A stretch of DNA of 64,000 nt from the NCBI GenBank assembly GCA_964035575.1, contig OZ037923.1:124001-188000 (forward strand). The letters are read 5' to 3'. The notes under the pieces were generated by a model. The model did not search any database, was not told where the DNA came from, and saw nothing but the letters and a program-made list of their open reading frames with translations. Each line of letters opens with the position of its first letter. Position 1 is the first letter of the stretch. Positions 41,761 through 52,035 of this stretch are shown here, in pieces. Source of the DNA: Rhynchopus sp. YZ270_cl-10. Its lineage: Eukaryota > Euglenozoa > Diplonemea > Diplonemida > Diplonemidae. The position numbers and the translations under genes were made by a program.

Positions 41761-42511
41761 GGTGGCTGAGGGTGCCTACACTACTGAAAGCTGAAAACAA
41801 CGCAAAAAAAATTCTTCCTTTTTTCAACAACCAATCTGTCTGTGTTGTCTACAGACAGCTCTCCCTTTTTGTTATTTTTTTTTTTTTGTTTTTTTTTGCT
41901 TTGAAACGTGGTTGTTTCAGACATACACAGAGTGGGTGGTACGCCTTTTCACTATTTTTTTTTTTGTTATTTTTGAGTTCCCTTTTTTTCATGTATGAAT
42001 ATAATTCTGTTCAGCAAAAACAAAAAACAGTAACATTTTATGGCAAGATGAAAACCCGCAGCCTCCCATTGCAAGTCACCTTTAACGAACAAAACGCTAT
42101 CTGACAAAAAAAAAACTGTTCATAAGATGATCCTAAGCCTCTCGTGCTAAGTCACCTTAACATAAAGCAACAGAAACTGCCACGGGTTGTGTGAATATAC
42201 TTACATCTTTTATTGAGAACTCCATTTTTCTTTAAATTTTTCCCCCTTTTTTACTTCAGGTAAAGAACTATTTTTTTTTTTTGCTACAAGAGAGTACAAT
42301 ACAATTTTTTTATGGGGTGTGTTTTTTTGAAGGGTAGGGAAGGATTTGTTAGGGGTTTGTATTTCTTCGTCGGGGGTTGTGGTTTTGGTTCCATAGCTTT
42401 TTTTGAAAAAAACTGAACAAAAAAATTGCTCAAATTTTCAAATGACAACCGCTAGTCGATTCCGAGGTGTGCATTTTTTGTTCCCATTTTTTTTAAAAAA
42501 ATTTTCTTATT
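41761..42511. other. AT-rich stretch, no gene seen
   Basis: Poly-T-rich DNA between the alternating repeat and TIR element 3. No supported feature. Confidence 0.4.
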
Positions 42512-42713
42512 TGGTGTTACCGAAAGGGCCCATATTGACAGGTCCTTGACAGGTCCTTGACATGTCCCCGACAGTGGGGGGTGTCATTTTATAATTTGCT
42601 TTATAGTGGGGTTTTTTTTTGCCCGGGAAAATCACCCACTAAGGAAGGGGCAGTGCTCAAAACCGGCCGAAGTCTGGAAATAGCCATCTTCTGGGCTATG
42701 TAGGCATCATAGG

Positions 42714-43609
42714 TAGTACCATAGTACCATAGTACCATAGTACCATAGTACCATAGTACCATAGTACCATAGTACCATAGTACCATAGTACCATAGTACC
42801 ATAGTACCATAGTACCATAGTACCATAGTACCATAGTACCATAGTACCATAGTACCATAGTACCATAGTACCATAGTACCATAGTACCATAGTACCATAG
42901 TACCATAGTACCATAGTACCATAGTACCATAGTACCATAGTACCATAGTACCATAGTACCATAGTACCATAGTACCATAGTACCATAGTACCATAGTACC
43001 ATAGTACCATAGTACCATAGTACCATAGTACCATAGTACCATAGTACCATAGTACCATAGTACCATAGTACCATAGTACCATAGTACCATAGTACCATAG
43101 TACCATAGTACCATAGTACCATAGTACCATAGTACCATAGTACCATAGTACCATAGTACCATAGTACCATAGTACCATAGTACCATAGTACCATAGTACC
43201 ATAGTACCATAGTACCATAGTACCATAGTACCATAGTACCATAGTACCATAGTACCATAGTACCATAGTACCATAGTACCATAGTACCATAGTACCATAG
43301 TACCATAGTACCATAGTACCATAGTACCATAGTACCATAGTACCATAGTACCATAGTACCATAGTACCATAGTACCATAGTACCATAGTACCATAGTACC
43401 ATAGTACCATAGTACCATAGTACCATAGTACCATAGTACCATAGTACCATAGTACCATAGTACCATAGTACCATAGTACCATAGTACCATAGTACCATAG
43501 TACCATAGTACCATAGTACCATAGTACCATAGTACCATAGTACCATAGTACCATAGTACCATAGTACCATAGTACCATAGTACCATAGTACCATAGTACC
43601 ATAGTACCA
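42714..43609. repeat. 8-bp satellite (TAGTACCA) x 112
   Basis: 112 head-to-tail copies (896 bp) with no variant unit seen. The 295-352-codon ORFs through it are artefacts of an 8-bp period read as an octapeptide. Confidence 0.98.
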
Positions 43610-43875
43610 TAACCCTGTATCAGTTGAGGAAGGGTTTGGGGAATGGTCGAGGACATCATAAGCCTACGTGGGGGCGGTACGTGGCCAATAGCTCACCTGT
43701 CACATCAGCAGCGATGCGACGTACGATTCTGTAACGAAGGAACACTTTGATTGAGTGGTGACGCTGGCCAGCAACAGGCGGACGCAGGACAGGATCCGAG
43801 CGTTCTGCCTACAGGACAAGGAGCTGCGCGAGGGGTTCGACACAGCGCCAACGTAGGGCGTTGACCTCTTCCTTC
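43610..43875. other. GC-balanced island between the two satellites
   Basis: About 260 bp of higher-GC unique sequence. On the minus strand a short open stretch (EEVNALRWRCVEPLAQLLVL, then stop) could be a relic of a captured gene. Nothing assignable. Confidence 0.2.
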
Positions 43876-44344
43876 GTACACAGTACACAGTACACAGTAC
43901 ACAGTACACAGTACACAGTACACAGTACACAGTACACAGTACACAGTACACAGTACACAGTACACAGTACACAGTACACAGTACACAGTACACAGTACAC
44001 AGTACACAGTACACAGTACACAGTACACAGTACACAGTACACAGTACACAGTACACAGTACACAGTACACAGTACACAGTACACAGTACACAGTACACAG
44101 TACACAGTACACAGTACACAGTACACAGTACACAGTACACAGTACACAGTACACAGTACACAGTACACAGTACACAGTACACAGTACACAGTACACAGTA
44201 CACAGTACACAGTACACAGTACACAGTACACAGTACACAGTACACAGTACACAGTACACAGTACACAGTACACAGTACACAGTACACAGTACACAGTACA
44301 CAGTACACAGTACACAGTACACAGTACACAGTACACAGTACACA
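43876..44344. repeat. 7-bp satellite (GTACACA) x 67
   Basis: 469 bp, 67 perfect units of GTACACA. Open frames on both strands are heptapeptide repeats caused by the 7-bp period. Confidence 0.98.
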
Positions 44345-44667
44345 CCGGCAAACATGGTCAAAATCAGGTGGAATATACATAAGTACATCATGGGGTAGGG
44401 AACAGGTAGCGCCGCAGGCGCACGGTACCCAACTTTTTTCTTTTATATTTTCCCTTTTCTCTGCTTTCTTTTGATTGCGCGAGCCGATTGCTCTCCACGG
44501 TGGGGTCACATGTGTGTCCAAAACTATCTGAAGTACACAGTACACAGTACAGTACTGTGGGGAAAAAATCCACTGTATAACCAAATTATAAAATGACACA
44601 CCCCCCCTATTTTGACAGGTCCTTGACAGGTCCTTGACATGTCCTTGACAGGTGTACGGTAACACCA

Positions 44668-45888
44668 TTATTCACTCCCCCTTATTTTTTTTTTCCAAAT
44701 AATCTTTTGCTGTCTTCTCAAATGTAGCTGATAAATGGACTACACAGACTTCGCATTTTATTTTTTTAAATCCCTGAGGACAGCTGTAACAAGGAGTAAC
44801 ATAATGTAATGGGGAAGTCCACCAAAAAAAAGATTGGAGAAGTGGAGCTATAGATTATCCAAAAAAAAAAAAAAAAAGAGGGGGAACAAGAAAAGTGAAG
44901 TATTTTGGGTAGGAAAGAAAAAGGTAAAAAAAAAAAGAACACAAAGACGCACACACACCACACCGACTACTTTTTCTCGCATAAAGAACAATAACAGAAA
45001 TTGTTATTGCATTTTTTGAACTTTTCATTTTCCTTTTTTGCTGGTTTCTACAATATACTGGAGGGGTGTGTGGATAGGGGAGAATAGGAACGCGGGTATC
45101 GTTTGCTTTGTTTTTTGCTTCTTTTTTTTTTTTGAAAAATGTTTTTGTTTCGTCTTTTTTTTTTGAAAAACTGAGTGTAGTTCACAACACTTTCCCTTTT
45201 TTTTCATCGAGCACATCACACATTTCCCCCCCCCACCCACCCACCCCTTTTTTTTTTTGAAATTTTAGTGCAGAGCATCAGATGATGCGCTTCACCATAC
45301 ACCCGTCTATGTGTGGGCTTTCTTTTTTTTGAACGACGTACGAAAAACACAAAAAGAAACAACAAAAAAACGTTCCCAAGCGATGTGATCCCGGGCCAGT
45401 GTTCTAAAATACGTGATCTACCCCCCACGTATGCTTATAAATACGAATCAATACGTATTTTTGAACGCTGATGATCCCGGGCACCTGGTAGAACCCCCGG
45501 GAGACTTCCGGGAGAACCCCTCTGGAGGGAGGGGTCACACCAAGCTCACAAAAAAAAAATGCAAAAATCAAGATAAGATACAAAAGGCTACCCAGAAGAT
45601 GCAGAGCAACAATCTGGGGGAAAAAAACACAAAAAAAAAAAATCTAACTTTTTGATAAAACGAAATGCTTATCAAAGGGAAAACGGGGGAAATTGGGAAA
45701 TTGGGAAATTCAGAAAAAATGAATAAATTGATACACTGGTAGGTCAAGAGAAGAGATGAAGTTGTTTTTTTTTTTTTTTTTTGAAAACTTGGCTGTATTA
45801 GTGTAGCCACCCTAGAGTGTGCTCCACTATACAACCAAGCTATTTTTTTTGTGAAATATTTTTTTTTCTTCAATTATTTTTCACCAAA
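44668..45888. other. Intergenic region, no gene seen
   Basis: Homopolymer-rich. GATCCCGGGC(A/C) occurs near 45387 (CGATGTGATCCCGGGCCAGT) and 45472 (GATGATCCCGGGCACCTGGT), with CTCTGGAGGGAGGGG nearby. No ORF of note. Confidence 0.4.
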
Positions 45889-47385
45889 TTACCTCCGCGC
45901 GGATGCCCGCTGGCTCAGCTGCTGTTTCCTTTTTGCCCGCGCAGTGTCCAGCACCTTCTTCCTCTCTGAGTGTGGATACGTCTTCTGCTGGCCATAATCC
46001 CACATTTTCGACGGCGTCAGCTGGAATTCCTTGTACTGAAGGTTCATATCCTCTGTATCGATTGTCAGGTTCGGGTTGGCCATCGTTTCTTTCGAGGAAC
46101 GCCAGCGGACGAGCGCCTGGATTACCTCCGCGAAATACTCTGCCTTGCTGTCGCTGGACATTTGCAGTAGAAGGTCGTGTTGCGGCCGCCCCCCGTCGTG
46201 CCCTTCCGAACGCAGTGTCATCCCAACGAACCCTTTGCTCCCCAACCTCAGCGTCTTGATGTCACACAATGGAATCGATCTCTTCAACGGCGTCCCCGAA
46301 ATCCCAGTAATATAAATGACATTGTCCATGACAAGAACAGCTCGTGTGTTTGGCTTTCCCTTTCTGTTGATTTTTTGCACCTCATCGCAGATGTATACAA
46401 TGGCCCCGCGGAACATTGGAAACATTTTATGAAATTTTTCATCGGTCTTTGCAAATCGAATGTTGTTTCTTGGGTCCACTTTGTCATCAATTTCTCCGAA
46501 GATCATGGGGGAGCCTAACAGCTCTGTCGGGGCTACGATGTGCTCATTTGGATCCAACCCTGAGTAGTTGTCGTAGGTAGGCTGAGGGCGGGGTTCACCT
46601 GGGGAGCTGTTCCTCTTGGAGAGGTGTGGTGAGATGTTATCTTTGTCAAGCGTGAGCGTCACTTTGGTGCGTTTTGAAAGGGTGGGGGAGACCCGAGCAA
46701 TGTCCTGTGGGCTGTCCACATCTTCGCCTTCCATCTTTACAAGGCGTTTTCCTAGAAGGGAGCCACGGTGGCGCGATGCAGGGCTTCCCGACCTCAGATC
46801 GGCAACGTGCATTCCCTCCATCTCAAACCCAAGTGGCTCGTCTGGCGCTTTGTAGAGAACGACCTTCTCGTGGTTCGGATTGCTAGCCTCGCTTGCGCGG
46901 TCCATCGGGGTGTGCACATCACCCAGCTGCGAAACCCCGCCCTGCGTGCTGCTGCCGTACCCATCGTTGGTTTCATTGAAAATAGGCTTGTTAGGGTCGA
47001 CCGGTTGAAGTGGGTAAACATTGCTAGGTGCAGGGAGGACGCCTTGCATGGGGCTGTGTGGTGCAGGCGACCCGAGGACGAGAACACCGCCCGGGTGGGG
47101 TGGGGTGAGCGCCTGGCGTGGGGAGGTGACGATGGGGCCGTGCGGCGGGGTGGCGACGGCAGGGCGGTTCCGCCAGTTTTGGTAGGGCGACTGTGCGTAG
47201 CTCTGCTGCTGGACGTAGTGTGGTTGGTGCTGTTGGTGTGGTGACACGACGGCGCCGGGGCCGGCAGCATGGTACGCTCGCCGTGTGGGGGACAGACTCC
47301 GCTGGCAGGTGCTGGTCTGCTGGTGGAACATCTGCGTGACATCGTGTGGGGGTGAATACGCCGCAACCACACCACCCTGCATCAT
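45889..47385 (-). CDS. PDZ-like plus PH-like domain protein with Gln/Pro-rich N-terminus
   Basis: 498 residues, single exon, ATG 47385 (MMQGGVVAAYSP). Residues 1-130 are Gln/Pro/His-rich and disordered. Residues about 176-247 look like a PDZ fold: EPLGFEMEGMHVADL carboxylate-loop-like strand, GSPASRHRGSLLGKRLVKMEGEDV, then a SPQDIARV helix. Residues about 310-430 resemble a PH-like or myosin TH1-like sandwich: FPMFRGAIVYICDEV, NTRAVLVMDNVIYITG, KRSIPLCDIKTLRLGS, HDLLLQMSSDSKAEYFAEVI. A lipid- or membrane-skeleton-associated adaptor is plausible; no homologue is named. Basic C-terminus (RAKRKQQL). A fragment of the UBL-LRR 5' module lies 130-305 bp upstream. Confidence 0.7.
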   Translation of the reverse strand: MMQGGVVAAYSPPHDVTQMFHQQTSTCQRSLSPTRRAYHAAGPGAVVSPHQQHQPHYVQQQSYAQSPYQNWRNRPAVATPPHGPIVTSPRQALTPPHPGGVLVLGSPAPHSPMQGVLPAPSNVYPLQPVDPNKPIFNETNDGYGSSTQGGVSQLGDVHTPMDRASEASNPNHEKVVLYKAPDEPLGFEMEGMHVADLRSGSPASRHRGSLLGKRLVKMEGEDVDSPQDIARVSPTLSKRTKVTLTLDKDNISPHLSKRNSSPGEPRPQPTYDNYSGLDPNEHIVAPTELLGSPMIFGEIDDKVDPRNNIRFAKTDEKFHKMFPMFRGAIVYICDEVQKINRKGKPNTRAVLVMDNVIYITGISGTPLKRSIPLCDIKTLRLGSKGFVGMTLRSEGHDGGRPQHDLLLQMSSDSKAEYFAEVIQALVRWRSSKETMANPNLTIDTEDMNLQYKEFQLTPSKMWDYGQQKTYPHSERKKVLDTARAKRKQQLSQRASARR

Positions 47386-47514
47386 GTTGGTTTGCCTTGT
47401 GTGTGCTTGGGATGCAAGGCTTGTCTGTGGAGGTAGTGTTTTGAAAAGAAACGTTCGTAAGATGTAAGGAGTACGAGGTGAAAAAATATTTCACGGAAAA
47501 CACCCTGTCTGCTA

Positions 47515-47690
47515 ATGGCATTCCCAATGCGGGTCATGCCACAGTTCTCCTCACTCGGAGGTAAACACACTTGATCACGTATGTGGTCGGAGGAATGCCA
47601 AGAAGGTTGACGAGGCAGAGAAAGCACAGTCTTCCATTCCCACAGCACATCAGAAGCACTGGCTGCACTTGTTGAGTTTCCCCCATTCTT
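47515..47690 (-). promoter_or_regulatory. Fragment of the UBL-LRR 5' module upstream of the PDZ/PH gene
   Basis: Contains ATTCCCAATGCGGGTCATGC, a shortened GGAGGTAAACACA block, ATGCCAAGAAGGTTGACGAG and CAGAAGCACTGGCTGCACTT, as upstream of UBL-LRR copies 1-3, but with internal deletions. It is either a leftover of the duplication that placed copy 4 next door or a borrowed promoter. Confidence 0.5.
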
Positions 47691-47903
47691 TATTTATTCG
47701 TTGTTTGTTGATCCCATCCATCCGGGGTACAGCAGTGATGGTTGAACATCAGATATTTGTTCGTGGGTGCAGGTGGGTAAAAAATATATGCAAATGTGGG
47801 GGGAAGGGGGACTCGTAATTTGTGCTGTTTTTTTGTGTTTCTTGCTCGAGAGACATGATTTTCCGCTGCAATTTTCGCTTTTCAAAGTTACCGAATAATG
47901 AAG

Positions 47904-48896
47904 TTATTTGGACCCCTGCAAAGAAGTGCAACCTTCAAGATACCTGATACCAGTTCGTGTCACAGCACTCAGTCCTGCAATGTCCATTGAAGTTAACGCC
48001 GCGCAATCAAGTAAGAAGCACTCCCCAAGATTTGTGACATTCCTCAATCCTGCAAAGTCAATGGAGGTTAACGACTCGGAGTCTGATAAGAAGTAGTTCC
48101 CAAGGCTTGTGACATTGCTCAGTCCTGCAAAGTCGATGGAGGTTAACGACTGGGAACATGATAAGAAGTGGTCCCCAAGGCTTGTGACATTGCTTAAGCC
48201 GGCAAAGTTGATGGAGGTTAGTGACTGGGAACCTGATAAGAAGCAGTTCCCAAGGCTTGTGACACTGCTTAGTCCTGCAAAGTCGATGGAGGTTAACGAA
48301 TCGGAACCTGTCAAGAAGTAGTTCCCAAGGCTTGTGACACTGCTCAATCCTGCAAAGTTGAATGGCTCAAAAGTGCGGAATGACATGCAGGCGTACAGGA
48401 AGTAATCACCTATTGTCGTGACGTTGCGCAACCCAGACAAGTTAACTGATTCCAATGATGAACACTGGGATAAGAAGTGGTCACCAATCGCAGTAATAGC
48501 CAACGGGGCACTCAGATCAAGGATACGTAAATCAGTGCATATCAGGAACTTGTGCGGAATCACAGTTACAACTTGTGCCTGCAGAAACAACTGCGCAACC
48601 TCGGGGTCTTCCACACGCGCAAGCCTCGCTGGTGTGAGGTCTGTCTCACCCAATGCACGAAGAGCTGCAATGGCTTTGTACGAATCTTTCTGCATCAATA
48701 CGACTGTGTCGCCAGCACTCAGCGCTGTGATGTTGATGTCCTCTCCTTCGTCGTCCCTTCCAAAGCCCATGTCAAAGCTGTCTTCAGCAAACCCCGCTGC
48801 AGCTGCCACCTTCTGCCGCAGGTGCTTCGCTGTGTCATCCACACCCACATCGACGACGTACGTCTGACCATCAAAACCCTCGATGTTGAGATGCAT
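47904..48896 (-). CDS. UBL-LRR family protein, copy 4 (8 LRR units, 3'-truncated)
   Basis: 330 residues with the standard ubiquitin-like head and linker and eight LRR units (variable sites GNYFLTGSDS, GNCFLSGSQS, GDHFLSCSQS, GNYFLSDSES, GECFLLDCAA). After EGCTSLQ the family cap is lost: the sequence diverges at a breakpoint near 47925 and stops at TAA after GSK, so the usual ETQDLAALRAIEGRQKCL end and the conserved 3' flank are missing. The frame is intact, so a slightly shortened product is likely. Block 24067-24177 of copy 3 is identical to 48135-48245 here. Confidence 0.83.
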   Translation of the reverse strand: MHLNIEGFDGQTYVVDVGVDDTAKHLRQKVAAAAGFAEDSFDMGFGRDDEGEDINITALSAGDTVVLMQKDSYKAIAALRALGETDLTPARLARVEDPEVAQLFLQAQVVTVIPHKFLICTDLRILDLSAPLAITAIGDHFLSQCSSLESVNLSGLRNVTTIGDYFLYACMSFRTFEPFNFAGLSSVTSLGNYFLTGSDSLTSIDFAGLSSVTSLGNCFLSGSQSLTSINFAGLSNVTSLGDHFLSCSQSLTSIDFAGLSNVTSLGNYFLSDSESLTSIDFAGLRNVTNLGECFLLDCAALTSMDIAGLSAVTRTGIRYLEGCTSLQGSK

Positions 48897-49062
48897 TCGT
48901 GTGGTGTTTGTTTTGTGTGTTTTCTGTTGTGGGAGTGGAGTGGTGCAAGTAGAATCAGGCAATGCTCCCACATTCCCTGATTCCCAATGCGGGTCATGCC
49001 ACAGTTATCCTCACCGGGCAGAAAGCACAGTCTTCCATTCCCACAACCAGTTAGCGTCAGTC
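48897..49062 (-). promoter_or_regulatory. UBL-LRR 5' module of copy 4, internally deleted
   Basis: Leader and CATGACCCGCATTGGGAATC block are present, but the sequence jumps from the CACAGTTATCCTCACC block to GCAGAAAGCACAGTCTTCCA, dropping about 140 bp present in copies 1-3. The frame of the upstream MTRIGNQGMWE reading is shifted here, supporting MHLN as the real start. Confidence 0.5.
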
Positions 49063-49785
49063 CTGTTTTCAACATTATATGCCTTCTATAATTGATAGCC
49101 GAGGAGGAGGTATCAATAAAAATGTCCCATCTTTCCTTTTATGTGGTATGTGTTGCAAAACGTACACTATATAAAACGTAAGAAAGAGAAAAGTAAACTG
49201 CTTCGTGCAAGTTGAAACTTCAGTAGATTGGTTTCTGAAATTAACCCTGTTTCAGTCCGAAGGGGAAAAAAAAAAACTCGACTCTTACAGTCGCCAACTG
49301 ATCTTGATTACTCGACTAGAAAAAGGGGGGAATATTATTTTCGTTGAAAGCAGCCAAAAAACAGTGTATGCGATCTGAATTTTGGCGAAAGTGATTTTTA
49401 AAGGGGGGGAGAAAATAGTCGGTATCAGGCGATTAAACGTTGGCTTTATTATTCGAGTTGCTAATAACACTACGTGGAAGGGGAAAAAAATCTTCGCGAG
49501 ATGAGTGTGCCTCATGGTGGACACACATATTTACGAATTTTAGGCCACTTTGGGACCAGGTAGACCCACCTCGGGTTTTATGACTCTTTTTCAAAAAATT
49601 CCTGAAATAACACGACCGTTACAGAGGGTCCTTGAGGATTTCTTTAAGGGCTGTGCCCCCTACGGCCCGGGGTGGGCCCCCGGAAGAGGGGTGGAAAGCT
49701 CTGGGTGGGGGGTGGGCACGTGGGGTATTTTGTTTGTTCGCTTAACAACTACAAAGAAAAAAATAGGAACTACGTCATCAAAACC
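49063..49785. other. Spacer duplicated from copy 1 upstream region and from 54715
   Basis: 49085-49265 matches 15845-16215 in part; 49690-49785 matches 54715-54820 (GTGGGCACGTGGGGTATTTT, TTCGCTTAACAACTACAAAG). No gene. Confidence 0.6.
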
Positions 49786-50368
49786 CAGGGGTTAAGTTAG
49801 GGCGGGTTTCTGGGTTTTCAAAACCCGGTTTTCGGGTTTTTCAAAAAAAAAAAAAAAAAAAATCCAAATTTTTGGGTGGTGTAGGCTGGGAAGGTGGGGT
49901 AGGGGTGGGGGCGGAGCCCCTCCCACCCCACCCTCTAAGAAAAAAAAGTCCTCCCGACCCAAACAACCCCCCGTCAGAACTGGGAATTATTCATATGAAG
50001 AGGCAACAGGGATCTCTGGCGAACTTCGGGTTCAGTACTAGTGTTGCGAGAGTGCGGGTGAGGCAGGACGTGGGAACTGAGGTCGGTGAGGGGTACACCA
50101 GTCCTGTTCTTCAAATTTATGCTCCAAAATTGTTAGGACAAATCCAAAAACCCCCAGGGTCCCCCACTTTTTGGTGGGATTTTTGAACTTTGCCCAAAAA
50201 TTGCGAAAACAAAATTTCGCTCGCTACGCTCGCGGAGGTGCACCTTAAAAATTTTCCCGCTCGCTGCGCTCGCGGAGGGAATGGGTTATTTTTCGCAAAT
50301 CCAGAAAACCCGAAAAACCCCAGAAAACCCGACTCAGCGAGGAAAAAAAAAAGCTAACTTAACCCCTG
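49786..50368. mobile_element. hAT-like MITE, proven by an empty site
   Basis: 15-bp terminal inverted repeats CAGGGGTTAAGTTAG (49786-49800) and CTAACTTAACCCCTG (50354-50368), with perfect 8-bp duplications TCAAAACC (49778-49785 and 50369-50376). The paralogous sequence near 54814-54821 has one TCAAAACC and no insert (GTCATCAAAACCAGAAATAA), confirming the event. 583 bp, no transposase. Contains CGCTCGCTACGCTCGCGGAG motifs also found in the tandem repeat near 58680. Confidence 0.93.
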
Positions 50369-50857
50369 TCAAAACCAGAAATAAAAAAGAAAAAACTAAA
50401 AATATTTCAATAGTCTTTTTGTCAAAGGATGGAACCCTACCACCGTCACGTTCACTGTGTCCTTTTTTTTTTCTTTTTTTTCTTTTTCAACAACCTTCCT
50501 TCACCCCCCCTGTAAGGGTAACCGTAGGTGAAGTAAGGTATAGTATTGAAATCGATGTGGGGGGGGAGTAAAGGGTCAATATTACAAACCCAGATTTTGA
50601 GGAAAATTTTGGCCAAAAATGGGCCCCACGTATAAGGAACCGGGCTCATATTTCTCAAAATTTAAGTGGTCAAAAAATTGTCCAATTTTCGAGATCGACC
50701 CCACCACTGCACGGGCGGATCCCAAAAAATGCAAGGACCCTTTTTATTTTGTTCTCTTGAAATGTGCAATTTCAAGTTTTCGAGAAAAAAAATAAGGACT
50801 GATCCTACAAGGGTTGAAGGAAGGTGTGTGGAAAACAACAACAAAAAGAACAACTAA

Positions 50858-51073
50858 TTGCTAATAAAAAACGGGGTGTGCTGTGGAAAACTCCACGCAA
50901 TTTTCGAAACCACCATAGTATCCTGGCGATTTGCTGGAGGTGCTGATGTGCCTGGTGTTATCGACGACGTGTTTTCGTCTGTGCATTCTGTGTTCCTTCC
51001 GCACTGCTCCAACGACGACGACAATGCAGACGAGCAGATGGTGCTGGACGAAGAGGACAGCCCCACTGTTTGA
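50858..51073 (+). pseudogene. ORF relic, copy a
   Basis: Frame kept in line with copy b: VCCGKLHAIFETTIV, FAGGADVPGVIDDVF, HSVFLPHCSNDDD, QMVLDEEDSPTV-stop. The homologous reading continues in a shifted frame after the stop (PAEEQNAGRVVDYFYR), so the coding unit is broken. Family unknown. Confidence 0.35.
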
Positions 51074-51599
51074 ACGTTTCAGATGCAGGCATCCCAGTGG
51101 GTCCAGCAGCGTACAAAGAGCGTTTTAGCATTCCCGCAGAAGAGCAGAATGCTGGGCGTGTAGTAGATTATTTCTACAGGAGTTCCACAGCACACCCCGT
51201 TTTTTCAACTTACCTTCCTTCACCCCCCCTGTAAGGGCAACCGTAGGTGAAGTAAGGTATAGTATTGAAATCGATGTGGGGGGGGAGTAAAGGGTCAATT
51301 TTACAAAACCAGATTTTGAGGAAAATTTTAGCCGAAAATGGGCCCCACGTATAAGCAACCGGCTCATATTTCTCAAAATTTAAGTGGTCAAAAAATTGTC
51401 CAATTTTCGAGATTGACCCCACCACTGCACGGGCGGAGCCCAAAAATGCAAATAAGGACCCTTTTTAATTTGTTCTCTTGAAATCTGTAATTTCAAGTTT
51501 TCGCGAAAAAAAATAAGAACTGATCCTACAAGGGTTGAAGGAAGGTGGTTGAAAATTACAGTAACAACAAGAACAACTAATTGCTAAGAAAAAAACGGG

Positions 51600-51860
51600 G
51601 TGTGCTGTGGAAAACCCCGCGTGATTTTCGAAAGCACCGTAGCATCCAAGCGATTTGCTGGAGGTGCTGATGTGCCTAGTGTGATCAACGTGTTGTCGTT
51701 TGTGCATTCTGTGCTTCTTCCGCACTGCTCCAACGACGACGACACTACGTGGGACCCTGTGGACAAAAATGAGCTGGAACACGCCGAGTCTGCCGAGCCG
51801 ACGTCCAATAACGCTATCGATCAGATGGTGCTGGACGAAGAGGACAGCCCCCCTTCTTGA
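51600..51860 (+). pseudogene. ORF relic, copy b
   Basis: Parallel to copy a, with an in-frame insertion (TTWDPVDKNELEHAESAEPT) after SNDDD and the same MVLDEEDSP end. A later frame reads PAEEQSAGCVVGYFYSVEF. Frame-preserving differences hint at former selection. Plus strand, opposite to all genes, so probably element-derived. Confidence 0.35.
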
Positions 51861-52035
51861 ACATTTCAGATGCAGGCGTCCCAGTGGGTCTGGCAGCGTA
51901 CGAAGAGCGTTATCATACCTGCAGAAGAGCAGAGTGCTGGGTGTGTTGTAGGTTACTTCTACAGCGTGGAGTTCCACAGCACACGCCGTTTTTTTTCCGA
52001 TAGCAATTACTTGTTTTCGATAGCAATTACTTGTT

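Larger units (their letters stand above)
42512..44667. mobile_element. TGGTG-type TIR element 3 (2.16 kb) carrying two satellites
   Basis: 11-bp terminal inverted repeats TGGTGTTACCG (42512-42522) and CGGTAACACCA (44657-44667), flanked by the 5-bp direct repeat TTATT (42507-42511 and 44668-44672). Inside each end is a 33-bp direct repeat made of three 11-bp TTGACAGGTCC-type units (42535-42567 and 44612-44644), then a second inverted repeat around TGTCATTTTATAATTTG. The centre is occupied by two satellites. Same TG..CA-ended, 5-bp-duplication type as the element at 19322. No transposase. Confidence 0.85.
50490..51990. repeat. Tandem pair of about 710-780 bp units inserted in a duplicated segment
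   Basis: Unit a (50490-51205) and unit b (51206-51990) share CCTTCCTTCACCCCCCCTGT, GAAATCGATGTGGGGGGGGA, GGGCCCCACGTATAAG and more. The 57-kb paralogue has neither unit between the GTGTCCTTTTTTT and CAAAAAACTCACCTC blocks (56920-56955), so the pair is an insertion here. Each holds one copy of the ORF relic described below. Confidence 0.75.

Noticed and set aside
42601-43659. 352-, 304- and 295-codon ORFs of MVLWYYGT repeats
   Set aside because: They are the 8-bp TAGTACCA satellite read in three frames; no unique coding sequence.
43700-44668. 322-codon and related ORFs of VYCVLCT repeats on both strands
   Set aside because: Translation of the 7-bp GTACACA satellite, open on both strands because the unit lacks stops.
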